From positions 62,001 to 126,000 of the forward strand of contig NZ_CABPSC010000004.1 of the NCBI RefSeq assembly GCF_902459585.1: a stretch of DNA of 64,000 bases. Direction: 5' to 3'. This DNA comes from Pandoraea nosoerga. GTDB lineage: Bacteria; Pseudomonadota; Gammaproteobacteria; Burkholderiales; Burkholderiaceae. Made by a program: the position numbers and the translations under genes. Below the pieces are notes generated by a model. The model was given only the letters and a program-made list of their open reading frames with translations, did no database searches and was not told the origin of the DNA. Below, one piece after another: positions 45,605 through 54,595 of the stretch. Within the stretch, counting starts at the first letter, position 1, and the number at the start of each line of letters is the position of its first letter.

Positions 45605-46225
45605 TCAGACGGATTTCGGCGCGCGAATGGCGCTCTTCGGACGGAATGCCTTGCACACGGCCTCGTTCGTCTCGATGTACGGGCCGCCGATCAGATCGAT
45701 GCAGTAGGGCACCGCGGCGAAAATTCCGGCCACCACGGACTTTCCGTCCGCGTCGCGCAAGCCTTCCAGCGTTTCCTTGATCGACTTCGGCTGCCCCGGC
45801 AGGTTGATGATGAGCGCCGCGTGATCGGCGGTTTCGCGAATGACCGCCACCTGCCGCGACAGGATGGCCGTCGGCACGAAGCGCAGGCTGATCTGGCGCA
45901 TCTGCTCACCGAACCCCGGCATCTCCCTGGTGCCGGCGCGCAGCGTGGCCTCGGGCGTGACGTCCCGCCGCGCCGGGCCCGTGCCGCCGGTCGTGAGCAC
46001 GAGGTCGCACTGCATCGTGTCGACGAGTTCGATCAGTGTCGCGGTGATGCCTTCGGCGTCATCGGGAATCAGGCGCGTCTCGGCGACCCACGGCGAGGTG
46101 AGCGCGCTGCCCAGCCACGTCTGCAGCGCCGGGATGCCCTGGTCTTCGTAGGTGCCCTGGCTCGCGCGGTCGCTGATCGATACGAGGCCGACGCGAAGTT
46201 CGTCCGGATGTGAGCGCGCGACCAT
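45605..46225 (-). CDS. mogA: Molybdopterin adenylyltransferase
   Basis: A 206-residue MogA/MoaB-type enzyme that adenylylates molybdopterin before Mo insertion. TTGGTGPARRDVTPEATL is the nucleotide-binding signature, with INLPGQPKSIKETLE near the C-terminus. Its ATG overlaps the darP stop (TGATG), implying coupling with darP. Confidence 0.92.
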   Translation of the reverse strand: MVARSHPDELRVGLVSISDRASQGTYEDQGIPALQTWLGSALTSPWVAETRLIPDDAEGITATLIELVDTMQCDLVLTTGGTGPARRDVTPEATLRAGTREMPGFGEQMRQISLRFVPTAILSRQVAVIRETADHAALIINLPGQPKSIKETLEGLRDADGKSVVAGIFAAVPYCIDLIGGPYIETNEAVCKAFRPKSAIRAPKSV

Positions 46226-46830
46226 CAGTCTTCCTCGCGGGTTGGGAATTCGGGCAGGTGGCTATCGGCGTCTTCCGAAGTTTCGGGGCTGGCCGGGCTG
46301 TTCACGAGCAAATCCTTGAGCGCCTGGAACAGCTCGCGAAAGGCCTTGGGCGGCTTTTGCGCCGCTTGCTCGCGACGTGCGTTGCGAATGAGCGTGCGCA
46401 ATTGCTGGGCGTCGGCCTGCGGGTGCTGGGCCAGCAACTCGGTGAGGGCTTCGTCCCTGGCCAGAAGGCGTTCGCGCCAGCGCTCGAGCGAGTGCAGCCT
46501 GGCGGTTTCCGCCTTCGAGACGCCCTTGATGGCGTCGAGCGCGCGGCGAATCGCTTCGACTTCGGATTCGTGCAGCGAGCGCATTTGCTTGCCCACATAC
46601 TGCAATTGGCGGCGCCGGCCTTCGTGGGCGGTGATCTTGCGGCACTCGCGCACGGCCTGCTCGAGGTTTTCGGGCATCGGCACGCGGGCGAGCGCGTCCT
46701 TGGCCAGATTGACCAGTTCTTCGCCCAGGTCCTGCAAGGCATGGGATTCGCGCTTGCGCTGGGATTTGCTCGGACCTTGCTCGGAAAGCTCGCTGTGGGC
46801 GATACGGTTAAAGCGTTGAATGTGCGTCAT
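46225..46830 (-). CDS. Ribosome biogenesis factor DarP/YjgA (DUF615)
   Basis: A 201-residue basic helical protein of the YjgA/DUF615 family, which binds late 50S precursors. [20 protein letters not shown] and [14 protein letters not shown] are family segments. It is divergent from pmbA, a pairing conserved across Gram-negative bacteria. Confidence 0.93.
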   Translation of the reverse strand: MTHIQRFNRIAHSELSEQGPSKSQRKRESHALQDLGEELVNLAKDALARVPMPENLEQAVRECRKITAHEGRRRQLQYVGKQMRSLHESEVEAIRRALDAIKGVSKAETARLHSLERWRERLLARDEALTELLAQHPQADAQQLRTLIRNARREQAAQKPPKAFRELFQALKDLLVNSPASPETSEDADSHLPEFPTREED

Positions 46831-46945
46831 GGGCGCTATTGTAGCGCGGCGCGCGGCCGCCAAATAGTTGCATGGCCGCCGCGCGACGGAGAGTAAGTCG
46901 CGCTAAGATGGCGGTTCCCATTCAGCTACTGACCCAATCGCGCCG

Positions 46946-48304
46946 ATGTCTCAAGCGACCCAGCACTTCACGCACACTCAGGACCAACTCAAGGAAATCG
47001 TCAGCGACGTATTGCAGTACGCCCGCTCGCTCGGCGCCACCGACGCCGCTGCCGAGATTTCGGAGGGCGACGGACTGTCGGTCTCGGTGCGGCGCGGCAA
47101 AGTCGAGACGATCGAGCGCAACCGCGACAAGCTCGTGGGCGTGACGGTCTTCATCGGTCAGCGTCGCGGTAACGCCAGCACGTCCGATTTCTCGCGCAAG
47201 GCGCTGCATGACACCGTCGACGCCGCCTACAACATTGCCCGCTTCACCGCGGAAGACGATTGCGCGGGGCTGGCGGAGGCCGAACTGCTCGAAATGCACC
47301 CGCAGGAGCTCTCGCTGTTCCATCCGTGGCGCATCAGCGCGGACGATGCGGTCGAGCTGGCGCGCCGCGCCGAGAAGGCGGCGCTCGACGTGAGTCCGCT
47401 CATCCGCAATTCGGAAGGGGCGAGCGTCTCGGCGCAGCACTCGCAGTTCATGCTGGGCACGACACGCGGCTTCCTCTCCGGCTACCCGTATTCCCGCCAT
47501 TACCTGTCCGTCTCGCCGATCGCGGGCTCGGGCAGCCACATGCAGCGCGACGACTGGTATTCGTCCAAGCGTGCGTCCGAGGACCTCGCCTCGCCCGAAG
47601 CGGTCGGGCGTTACGCCGCCGAGCGCGCGCTGGCGCGTCTGCATGCCCGCAAACTGTCCACGCGCAAGTGCGCCGTGCTCTTCGAGGCGCCCCTCGCCGC
47701 CGGCCTTCTGGGCGCTTTCGTGCAGGGCGTGAGCGGCGGAGCGCTGTACCGCAAGGCGACGTTCCTGGTCGACAGTCTCGGCAAGCCGGTTTTCGCCGAT
47801 CACGTCGGCATCCACGAGGACCCGCACGTGCCGCGCGCCATGGGCAGTGCGCCCTATGACGAAGAGGGCGTGAAAACGCGCGCGCGTGACGTGGTGAGCG
47901 ACGGTGTGGTGCAGGGCTATTTCCTCTCCACCTACTCGGCGCGCAAGCTGGGCATGCAGACGACCGGTAATGCCGGCGGTTCGCACAACCTGCGCATGTA
48001 CAGCAAGCTGACCGCGCCGGACGACGACTTCCGCGCCATGCTGCGCAAGCTCGGCACAGGCCTGCTCGTCACGGAGCTGATGGGGCAGGGCGTGAATTAT
48101 GTGACGGGCGACTACTCTCGCGGCGCGTCCGGTTTCTGGGTGGAAAACGGCGAGATCCAGTATCCGGTGGAGGAAATCACGCTCGCCGGCAACCTGAACG
48201 ACATGTTCCGCCAGATCGTCGCCATCGGCGCCGACACGCTCGTGCGCGGCACCAAGGAGGTCGGGTCAATCCTGATTGAACAAATGACCATCGCCGGTCA
48301 TTGA
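46946..48304 (+). CDS. pmbA: Metalloprotease PmbA/TldE
   Basis: A 452-residue subunit of the TldD/TldE protease that degrades microcin leaders and the CcdA antitoxin. SVRRGKVETIERNRDK near the start, GVSGGALYRKATFL in the middle and GNAGGSHNLR/GVNYVTGDYSRGASGFWVENG at the end are diagnostic. PmbA itself lacks the zinc motif and needs TldD, which is encoded outside the window. A terminator follows at 48354. Confidence 0.96.
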   Translation: MSQATQHFTHTQDQLKEIVSDVLQYARSLGATDAAAEISEGDGLSVSVRRGKVETIERNRDKLVGVTVFIGQRRGNASTSDFSRKALHDTVDAAYNIARFTAEDDCAGLAEAELLEMHPQELSLFHPWRISADDAVELARRAEKAALDVSPLIRNSEGASVSAQHSQFMLGTTRGFLSGYPYSRHYLSVSPIAGSGSHMQRDDWYSSKRASEDLASPEAVGRYAAERALARLHARKLSTRKCAVLFEAPLAAGLLGAFVQGVSGGALYRKATFLVDSLGKPVFADHVGIHEDPHVPRAMGSAPYDEEGVKTRARDVVSDGVVQGYFLSTYSARKLGMQTTGNAGGSHNLRMYSKLTAPDDDFRAMLRKLGTGLLVTELMGQGVNYVTGDYSRGASGFWVENGEIQYPVEEITLAGNLNDMFRQIVAIGADTLVRGTKEVGSILIEQMTIAGH

Positions 48305-48319
48305 TGCTGCAAAAAGCCG

Positions 48320-48333
48320 TTATGGCGCCATAA
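48320..48333. repeat. 14-base palindrome downstream of pmbA
   Basis: TTATGGCGCCATAA is a perfect palindrome between pmbA and the LIV operon; TTATGCGCC follows it nearby. It may be an operator, but nothing in the window identifies a binder. Further downstream GGGCGCGCC-CATAA-GGCGCGCC (48461-48482) is another repeat in the livJ leader. Confidence 0.4.
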
Positions 48334-48353
48334 GTGCGTTGCATTTATGCGCC

Positions 48354-48375
48354 AAAACGGGGCAAAACCCCTTTT
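48354..48375 (+). terminator. Short terminator after pmbA
   Basis: AAAA-C-GGGG-CAAAA-CCCC-TTTT; a short stem, so only moderately strong. Confidence 0.6.
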
Positions 48376-48522
48376 GTCGTGTCCGTCGCCAGCAGTTTGC
48401 GTTATGCTTAGGAGTTTTCTTAAGCCGCGGCTTGAGAACCGACACGGTAGTTAGGGTAATGGGCGCGCCCATAAGGCGCGCCTTCTCATAACTAGAGACT
48501 AGGTATTGGAGGAAGAGGACTC

Positions 48523-49674
48523 ATGAAAAGCACCATGACCAAGTTGCTGTGCGCACTTGTCGCGACGGGGATGGTGGCTGCGGCTCACGCGGCCGATCTG
48601 AAGATTGGCGTGGCCGAGGCGCTGTCGGGCGGTGCCGCGCAGTATGGCGCGGCCATCAAGAACGGTTTCCAGCTCGCGGCCGACGAGATCAATGCCGCCG
48701 GCGGCATCAACGGCAACAAGCTCGTGCTTCAGATCGAGGACGAGCAGGGCAAGAAGGAAGAGGCGATCAACGTCTTCAAGAAGTTGATCTTCCAGGACAA
48801 GGTGCTCATGGTGTTCGGCCCGACGCTGTCGAACTCGGCCCAGGCGGCCGACCCGATTGCCCAGGCCGGCAAGACGGTGGCGTTCGGCACGTCGAACACG
48901 GCTGACGGCATCACGTCGATCGGCGACTTCATTTTCCGCAACTCGGTGACCGAAGCCGACGTACTGCCGGAGACCATCAAGGTCGCGGCCAAGCACACGG
49001 GCATCAAGAAGGTCGCGGTGCTGTACGGCAACGACGACGTGTTTACCAAAAGCGGCTACGACAACTTCAAGAAGGCGCTCGAAGACCTGAAGATCCCGGT
49101 CACGACGACGGAAACGTTCGCCAAGGGCGACGTGGACTTCAAGGCGCAGCTCACCAAGATCAAGGCGACCAACCCGGACGCCATCGTGCTGTCGGCGCTG
49201 ATCGCCGAAGGGGCGCCGATCATGGTGCAGGCTCGCCAACTGGGTATCAACGTGCCGTTCATCGGCGGCAACGGCATGAACTCGGTCAAGGTGTTCGATC
49301 TGGCCAAGGGCAGCTCGGACGGCCTGTGGGTGGGCAGCCCCTGGTCGATCGAGAACAACACGCCGGCCAACACGAAGTTCATCGGCGCCTACAAGGCGAA
49401 GTACAACGTGGCCCCGGACCAGTTCGCCGCGCAAGCCTACGACGCCATGTACATTGCCGCGAGCGCGCTCAAGAACGTGAAGATCTCGGGCAACCTCGAA
49501 GCCGACCGCAAGGCGCTGCGCGACGCGCTGCCGAAGGTCAAGCATGACGGCGCGACCGGTGCGTTCGCCTTCCGTCAGGCGATGGGCAAGAACGGCAAGC
49601 CGGCCGGCTACGACGCGCAGCAGGCGCCGATCGTGAGCGTAACCAAGGGCGGCAAGTACGTCATCGAGAAGTAA
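48523..49674 (+). CDS. livJ: Branched-chain amino acid ABC transporter binding protein
   Basis: A 383-residue periplasmic binding protein with a signal peptide of 23-24 residues (AHAAD). It has the LivJ/LivK type I fold (LKIGVAEALSGGAAQYG, GIKKVAVLYGNDD, GANGM-like GGNGMNS). GGAGG lies 13 bases and AGAGG about 6 before the ATG. First gene of livJHMGF; the 218-base leader contains the palindromes noted at 48320 and 48461. Ligand is probably Leu/Ile/Val, but related proteins bind other amides or aromatic compounds. Confidence 0.92.
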   Translation: MKSTMTKLLCALVATGMVAAAHAADLKIGVAEALSGGAAQYGAAIKNGFQLAADEINAAGGINGNKLVLQIEDEQGKKEEAINVFKKLIFQDKVLMVFGPTLSNSAQAADPIAQAGKTVAFGTSNTADGITSIGDFIFRNSVTEADVLPETIKVAAKHTGIKKVAVLYGNDDVFTKSGYDNFKKALEDLKIPVTTTETFAKGDVDFKAQLTKIKATNPDAIVLSALIAEGAPIMVQARQLGINVPFIGGNGMNSVKVFDLAKGSSDGLWVGSPWSIENNTPANTKFIGAYKAKYNVAPDQFAAQAYDAMYIAASALKNVKISGNLEADRKALRDALPKVKHDGATGAFAFRQAMGKNGKPAGYDAQQAPIVSVTKGGKYVIEK

Positions 49675-49804
49675 GCAGCCCGGCAGTACTTGAAGAAGTC
49701 CGCATGGGCGTAGGGCCGAAAGGCGCTACGCCCATCGGCGTTTCTGGCGCACGCCGCACCCCCGCGCGGCGCGCGCCCCCGTCCCTCAGGCTGGAATACA
49801 CACC

Positions 49805-50686
49805 ATGCTGGAACAGCAACTCGTCAACGCGCTCTCCCTCGGGTGCGTGTACGCCTTGTTCGCGCTCGGGTTCACACTCGTGTTCGGCATTCTCGGCGTC
49901 ATCAATCTGTCGCACGGCGCGGTCTTCATGGTCGGCGCATACGCCGCCTTGCAAGCCGTCGTCCGTCTGCATCTGCCGCTGTGGGCGGCTATCATCGTGG
50001 CCGTCGTGGCGGCCGGCCTGCTCGGACTCATCATCGACGTGCTGGTGCTCAAGCCGCTGCGCAAACGCGGCGCGCCTCACCTGATTCCGATGATCGCGAC
50101 CATCGGTGTGGGCATTCTGCTCAACAACGGCGTGCAAGGCATCTTCGGCGCCGAGAACCTGCGCTTTCCATACGACGTCGTCTCGCAGGACACGATCACC
50201 GTGGCCGGCGTACACATGACGGCGCTCGAAATGGCGATCATCTTCATCTCGTTCGCGCTGATGGCCGTGCTCATCACGACGATCAAGAAGACGCAACTCG
50301 GCCGCGCGCTGCGCGCCGTTGCCGAGTCTCCCAAGGCGGCGTATCTGCTCGGGATCAACGTCGAAGGGCTGTTTCTCGCCACCTCGTTCGCGGCCGCGGG
50401 TCTGGGCGGCATGGCAGGTGTGCTGATCGGTCTGTATTCCAACGCCGTGTTCCCGCTCATGGGCCAGCCGATGCTGCACAAGGGCATTGCCGTGATCATT
50501 CTCGGCGGCATGGGCGATATTCGCGGCGCGATGATCGGCGGGCTGTTCCTGGGCTTTGCCGAGGTGCTGTCGGTGGCTTACATCGGCTCGAACATGCGCG
50601 ACGCCGTGGCGTTCGGCCTGCTGTTTCTGATCCTGCTGGTGCGTCCGCAGGGGTTGTTCGGCAAAGTGCTCGAACGCAAAGCGTAA
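49805..50686 (+). CDS. livH: Branched-chain amino acid ABC permease LivH
   Basis: A 293-residue inner-membrane permease with about eight spans. Typical segments are LSLGCVYALFALGFTLVFGI, INLSHGAVFMVGAY and LGRALRAVAESPKAAYLLGI (the coupling loop). It pairs with LivM and binds the LivG/LivF ATPases. Confidence 0.96.
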   Translation: MLEQQLVNALSLGCVYALFALGFTLVFGILGVINLSHGAVFMVGAYAALQAVVRLHLPLWAAIIVAVVAAGLLGLIIDVLVLKPLRKRGAPHLIPMIATIGVGILLNNGVQGIFGAENLRFPYDVVSQDTITVAGVHMTALEMAIIFISFALMAVLITTIKKTQLGRALRAVAESPKAAYLLGINVEGLFLATSFAAAGLGGMAGVLIGLYSNAVFPLMGQPMLHKGIAVIILGGMGDIRGAMIGGLFLGFAEVLSVAYIGSNMRDAVAFGLLFLILLVRPQGLFGKVLERKA

Positions 50687-50699
50687 TCACGGGGGCGCA

Positions 50700-51575
50700 A
50701 TGGACTGGTTCACTAATTTCTGGGCGGTTTACAGCAACCTGGTGCTCACACTCGGCACCAACGCGCTGCTGGCCCTGTCGATTTATCTCACGCTCTCGTG
50801 CGGCATGCTGGCAATGGCCAATGCGGCGTTCATGGGCATCGGCGCCTACACGGCGGCCCTGCTCACGATGAACTACGAGACTTCGTTTGCCGTGTCGCTC
50901 GCGGGCGGCATGGCGGCCCCGGCGCTCATCGCGTTCATCATCGGCAAGCCCACGCTGCGGCTGTCGGGCGTGTATCTCGCGATGGCGACGCTCGGCTTCG
51001 GCGAGGTCGTGCGCGTGCTGATTCTCAACACCGAAGACCTCACGGGCGGCGCGCTTGGCCTGAACGGCATTCCGCAGCTCACGCAGTGGTGGCACGTGGC
51101 CGGTGCGGTGGTGATCGTGCTGGCGGTGTTGTGGCGTATGCGCCGCTCCAAGATCGGCCGCGCTTTCGAGGCGATCAAGGAAGACGAGACGGCTGCCGGC
51201 CTCATGGGCATCAACGTCACGGGCTACAAGATGCTGGCCTTCGTGCTGGGCGCCGTGCTGGCCGGCCTGGCGGGCGCGCTCAACGCTCACCTGACGTTCT
51301 TCATCGGGCCGAACGAGTTCGGTTTCGATCGTGGCGTCGAGATTCTGACGATGGCGATTCTCGGCGGCATCAATGGTCTGGTGGGCCCGGTGCTCGGCAG
51401 CACGATTCTCACGTTGCTGCCCGAGTTGCTGCGCGCGTTCAACGATTTCCGTCTTGTGGTGAATGGCCTGATCCTCGTGCTGATCGTGCTGTTCCTGCCC
51501 AAGGGCATCTGGGACCCGATGCGTTTTCGCCGTTGGTTCCGGGCCGGCAAGACGCGTTCGGCCTCTTCCTCGTGA
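50700..51575 (+). CDS. livM: Branched-chain amino acid ABC permease LivM
   Basis: A 291-residue permease with about eight or nine spans. LSCGMLAMANAAFMGIGAY, LRLSGVYLAMATLGFGE and GRAFEAIKEDETAAGLMGI are LivM signatures; GINGLVGPVLGS follows. The gap from livH is 13 bases, and GGGGG precedes the ATG. A cytoplasmic Arg-rich tail ends the protein. Confidence 0.96.
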   Translation: MDWFTNFWAVYSNLVLTLGTNALLALSIYLTLSCGMLAMANAAFMGIGAYTAALLTMNYETSFAVSLAGGMAAPALIAFIIGKPTLRLSGVYLAMATLGFGEVVRVLILNTEDLTGGALGLNGIPQLTQWWHVAGAVVIVLAVLWRMRRSKIGRAFEAIKEDETAAGLMGINVTGYKMLAFVLGAVLAGLAGALNAHLTFFIGPNEFGFDRGVEILTMAILGGINGLVGPVLGSTILTLLPELLRAFNDFRLVVNGLILVLIVLFLPKGIWDPMRFRRWFRAGKTRSASSS

Positions 51576-51593
51576 GCGGAAGGAGGACACGAC

Positions 51594-52394
51594 ATGCTCA
51601 AGCTTTCCAATATTTCCAAGCGATTCGGCGGCCTGCACGTTCTGCAGGACGTAAACATCGAAGTGCCGCAGGGCACGATTTTCGGGCTGATCGGCCCGAA
51701 CGGCGCCGGCAAGACGACCGTATTCAACCTGATCACGGGCCTGTTGCAGCCGACCGGGGGCGGCATCACGTTCGACGGCGAAAGTCTCGTGGGCCAGAAG
51801 CCACACCTGATCACGCAGCGCGGCATCGCGCGCACGTTCCAGAACATCCGCATCTTCAAGGAGATGACGCTGATCGAGAACGTGGTGGTCGGCATGCATC
51901 GTCATCTCACCTACGGTCCGGCCGGCCTGCTGCTTTCGCTGCCGGGTTTTCGCGACATGGAGAAGCGCTCGCGCGAGCGCGCGCACGAACTGCTGTCGTG
52001 GGTGAGGCTCGATCACAAGGCACATGACATTGCCGACAATCTCTCATACGGCGATCAGCGCAAGCTCGAACTCGCGCGTGCGCTGGCGACAGAGCCCAAG
52101 CTGCTGTTGCTCGACGAGCCCGTCGCCGGCATGAACACCGGCGAGAAGGTCGATCTCATGAGCGAGATCGAGAACATCAAGGCGCGCGGGTACACGATCT
52201 TCATGATCGAGCACGACATGCGTTTCGTGATGGGGCTGTGCGAGCGGATCGCGGTGCTGAACTTCGGCAAGATCATTGCCGAGGGCAAGCCCGACGAGAT
52301 CAAGCACAACCCGCAGGTGATCGAGGCCTATCTGGGCCGCGACGACGATGATGATGCGGCTGCACTGGCAGTCGGCGCGGAGGACAAGGCATGA
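51594..52394 (+). CDS. livG: Branched-chain amino acid ABC ATPase LivG
   Basis: A 266-residue ATPase. Walker A GPNGAGKTT (about residues 35-43), the LivG-specific IARTFQNIRIFKEMT, the signature LSYGDQRKLELARAL, and Walker B LLLLDEPVAGM. A tail of about 15 acidic residues (DDDDDAAAL) follows the domain. AAGGAGGA lies before the ATG. Confidence 0.97.
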   Translation: MLKLSNISKRFGGLHVLQDVNIEVPQGTIFGLIGPNGAGKTTVFNLITGLLQPTGGGITFDGESLVGQKPHLITQRGIARTFQNIRIFKEMTLIENVVVGMHRHLTYGPAGLLLSLPGFRDMEKRSRERAHELLSWVRLDHKAHDIADNLSYGDQRKLELARALATEPKLLLLDEPVAGMNTGEKVDLMSEIENIKARGYTIFMIEHDMRFVMGLCERIAVLNFGKIIAEGKPDEIKHNPQVIEAYLGRDDDDDAAALAVGAEDKA

Positions 52395-53104
52395 GCGCGC
52401 TGCTCGAAGTGAAGGGCCTGAAGGTCGCCTACGGGCATATCGAGGCCGTGAAGGGCGTGGACTTTTCGTTGCGTGAGCACGAGATCACCTCGCTCGTGGG
52501 GGCCAACGGCGCAGGCAAGTCGACGACGCTGCTTGCGTTGTCTGGTCTCATCAGGAAGCAGGCGGGGACGATCCTGTTCGAAGGCGAGGATATCGGTGGA
52601 CTGACGCCGAACAAGATCGTGCAGCGCGGGCTGGTGCAAGTTGCGGAAGGTCGCGCCACGCTCACCACGATGACGGTGCGCGAGAACCTCGAGCTCGGCG
52701 CGTACACGCGCCGCGATCGGCAGAACGTGAAGCCGGACTTCGACAAGGTGCTAGAGCGTTTTCCGCGGCTGGCGGAGCGTCTGGATCAGATGGCGGGCAA
52801 CCTGTCGGGCGGTGAGCAGCAGATGCTGGCGATCGGCCGCGCGTTGATGGCACGGCCGCGTCTGTTATTGCTCGACGAACCGTCGATGGGACTCGCGCCG
52901 ATCATCGTGCAGGGCATTTTCCACACGCTAAAGGAGATCAACGCCGACGGCCTGACGATCTTCCTGGTCGAGCAGAACGTGCGCCAGGCGTTGAAGATTG
53001 CGCAGCACGGCTACGTACTGGAGACCGGTAAGGTCGTGCTGGACGACACGGGCCGCAATCTGCTGGGTAATCCGCGAGTGCTGGAGGCATATCTGGGCGG
53101 CTGA
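52391..53104 (+). CDS. livF: Branched-chain amino acid ABC ATPase LivF
   Basis: A 237-residue ATPase. Walker A GANGAGKSTT, signature LSGGEQQMLAIGRAL, Walker B LLLLDEPSMGLAP. The ATGA overlap with livG implies coupling. It ends the operon; a terminator follows. Confidence 0.97.
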   Translation: MSALLEVKGLKVAYGHIEAVKGVDFSLREHEITSLVGANGAGKSTTLLALSGLIRKQAGTILFEGEDIGGLTPNKIVQRGLVQVAEGRATLTTMTVRENLELGAYTRRDRQNVKPDFDKVLERFPRLAERLDQMAGNLSGGEQQMLAIGRALMARPRLLLLDEPSMGLAPIIVQGIFHTLKEINADGLTIFLVEQNVRQALKIAQHGYVLETGKVVLDDTGRNLLGNPRVLEAYLGG

Positions 53105-53186
53105 CGTGGCCGGGCGGGCGCGCGATGCAATCGGGCGCGTTCTTCCCCGCCATGGAACCGGTCGGCTGCACACGCATGCGACCACG

Positions 53187-53225
53187 CGCGCCGAGCCGTT
53201 CCGAAAGGGCGGCCGGCGCTTTTTT
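53187..53225 (+). terminator. Intrinsic terminator of the LIV operon
   Basis: A GC-rich imperfect stem formed by GCGCCGAGCCG and CGGCCGGCGC around TTCCGAAAGGG, followed by TTTTTT. A GGGCC-CGAA-GGCCC hairpin just beyond (53239-53252) lies near the folA end. Confidence 0.7.
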
Positions 53226-53257
53226 CGATCGAATGATCGGGCCCGAAGGCCCTGCGT

Positions 53258-53746
53258 TCAAATCCGTTCGTAAGTCACGAACGCGTAGTCGAAGTCGTTT
53301 GGCGCCGGCGAGTGATGCGTCTCGCGCGCCGTCTCGCGCCACTGCGCCGGCGACAACGCCGGGAAGTGGGCGTCGCCTTCGAAAGCCTTCGCGATTTCGG
53401 TGACGACCACCTTGTCCGCGCTTGCCAGTGCTTGCGCATACAGCTGTGCACCGCCGATCAGGCAGATTTCGTCGGCGCCCACACACAGCCGCATGGCATC
53501 GATGAGCGAGCCCGCCACTTCGCAGCCTTCGATCTTGAGCTCGGGATTGCGCGAGACCACGATATTGCGACGGCCCGGCAGCGGACGCCCGATCGAATCA
53601 TAAGTCCTGCGGCCCATCACGACCGGCTTGCCGAGCGTCGTGCGCTTGAAGTGCGCGAGATCTTCCGGCAGACGCCACGGCAACTGGTTGTCGCGTCCGA
53701 TCACGCCGTTTGCGGCGCGGGCTACCACCAGCGTCAGAATCGTCAT
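53258..53746 (-). CDS. folA: Dihydrofolate reductase
   Basis: A 162-residue DHFR, making tetrahydrofolate with [33 protein letters not shown] (cited by its ends only) carries the substrate Asp/Glu region, then [20 protein letters not shown] and [12 protein letters not shown]. Its ATG overlaps the thyA stop (ATGA). Coupling with thyA is functional, as thymidylate synthase makes dihydrofolate. Confidence 0.97.
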   Translation of the reverse strand: MTILTLVVARAANGVIGRDNQLPWRLPEDLAHFKRTTLGKPVVMGRRTYDSIGRPLPGRRNIVVSRNPELKIEGCEVAGSLIDAMRLCVGADEICLIGGAQLYAQALASADKVVVTEIAKAFEGDAHFPALSPAQWRETARETHHSPAPNDFDYAFVTYERI

Positions 53747-54537
53747 ACGGCCACCGGCGCCTTGATGTGCGGATGCGCTTCGTACCCGACGATGTGGAAG
53801 TCCTCGAAGCGGTAATCGAAGATCGAGTCGGGCTTGCGCGCGATTTCGAGCTTCGGCAGCGGGAACGGCTCGCGATCGAGTTGCGTGCGCACCTGCTCGA
53901 GGTGATTGTTGTACAGGTGGCAGTCGCCGCCCGTCCAGATGAAGTCGCCCACGTCGAGCCCGGTCTGCTGCGCCATCATGTGCGTGAGCAGCGCATAGCT
54001 CGCGATATTGAACGGCACGCCGAGGAAGATGTCGGCGCTGCGCTGATAGAGCTGGCAGGAAAGTTTGCCATCGGCCACATAGAACTGGAAGAACGCATGG
54101 CATGGCGGCAGCGCCATGCGCGGGATCTCGCCGACATTCCAGGCCGAGACGATCAAGCGGCGCGAGTCCGGCGTTTTGCGGATCTGTTCGACGAGCTGCG
54201 AGATCTGGTCGATGTGGCCGCCATCCGGCGTCGGCCACGAGCGCCATTGGGCGCCGTAGACGGGACCGAGCTCGCCGTCGGCGTCCGCCCATTCGTTCCA
54301 GATGGACACGCCGTTTTCCTGCAGATAACGCACGTTCGTGCTGCCCTGCAAGAACCACAGAAGTTCGTGCACGATCGACTTGATATGCACCTTCTTGGTC
54401 GTGACCAGCGGGAAGCCGGCCTGCAGGTCGAAGCGCATCTGGTAGCCGAACACCGAGCGCGTGCCCGTGCCGGTGCGATCGGTCTTGTCCGTGCCATGTT
54501 CGAGTACATGGCGCATGAAGTCGAGGTACTGTTTCAT
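53743..54537 (-). CDS. thyA: Thymidylate synthase
   Basis: A 264-residue ThyA, the standard length, which methylates dUMP using methylene-THF. The catalytic Cys is in [13 protein letters not shown], with [17 protein letters not shown] near the start (phosphate Arg), [22 protein letters not shown] and [13 protein letters not shown]. It is first of a thyA-folA pair. Confidence 0.98.
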   Translation of the reverse strand: MKQYLDFMRHVLEHGTDKTDRTGTGTRSVFGYQMRFDLQAGFPLVTTKKVHIKSIVHELLWFLQGSTNVRYLQENGVSIWNEWADADGELGPVYGAQWRSWPTPDGGHIDQISQLVEQIRKTPDSRRLIVSAWNVGEIPRMALPPCHAFFQFYVADGKLSCQLYQRSADIFLGVPFNIASYALLTHMMAQQTGLDVGDFIWTGGDCHLYNNHLEQVRTQLDREPFPLPKLEIARKPDSIFDYRFEDFHIVGYEAHPHIKAPVAV

Positions 54538-54595
54538 AGGCCCATCCGTTTTGCGCGATTTTACCAGCGTCTGCGCGCAGGCGCCCCGCAGTGCG

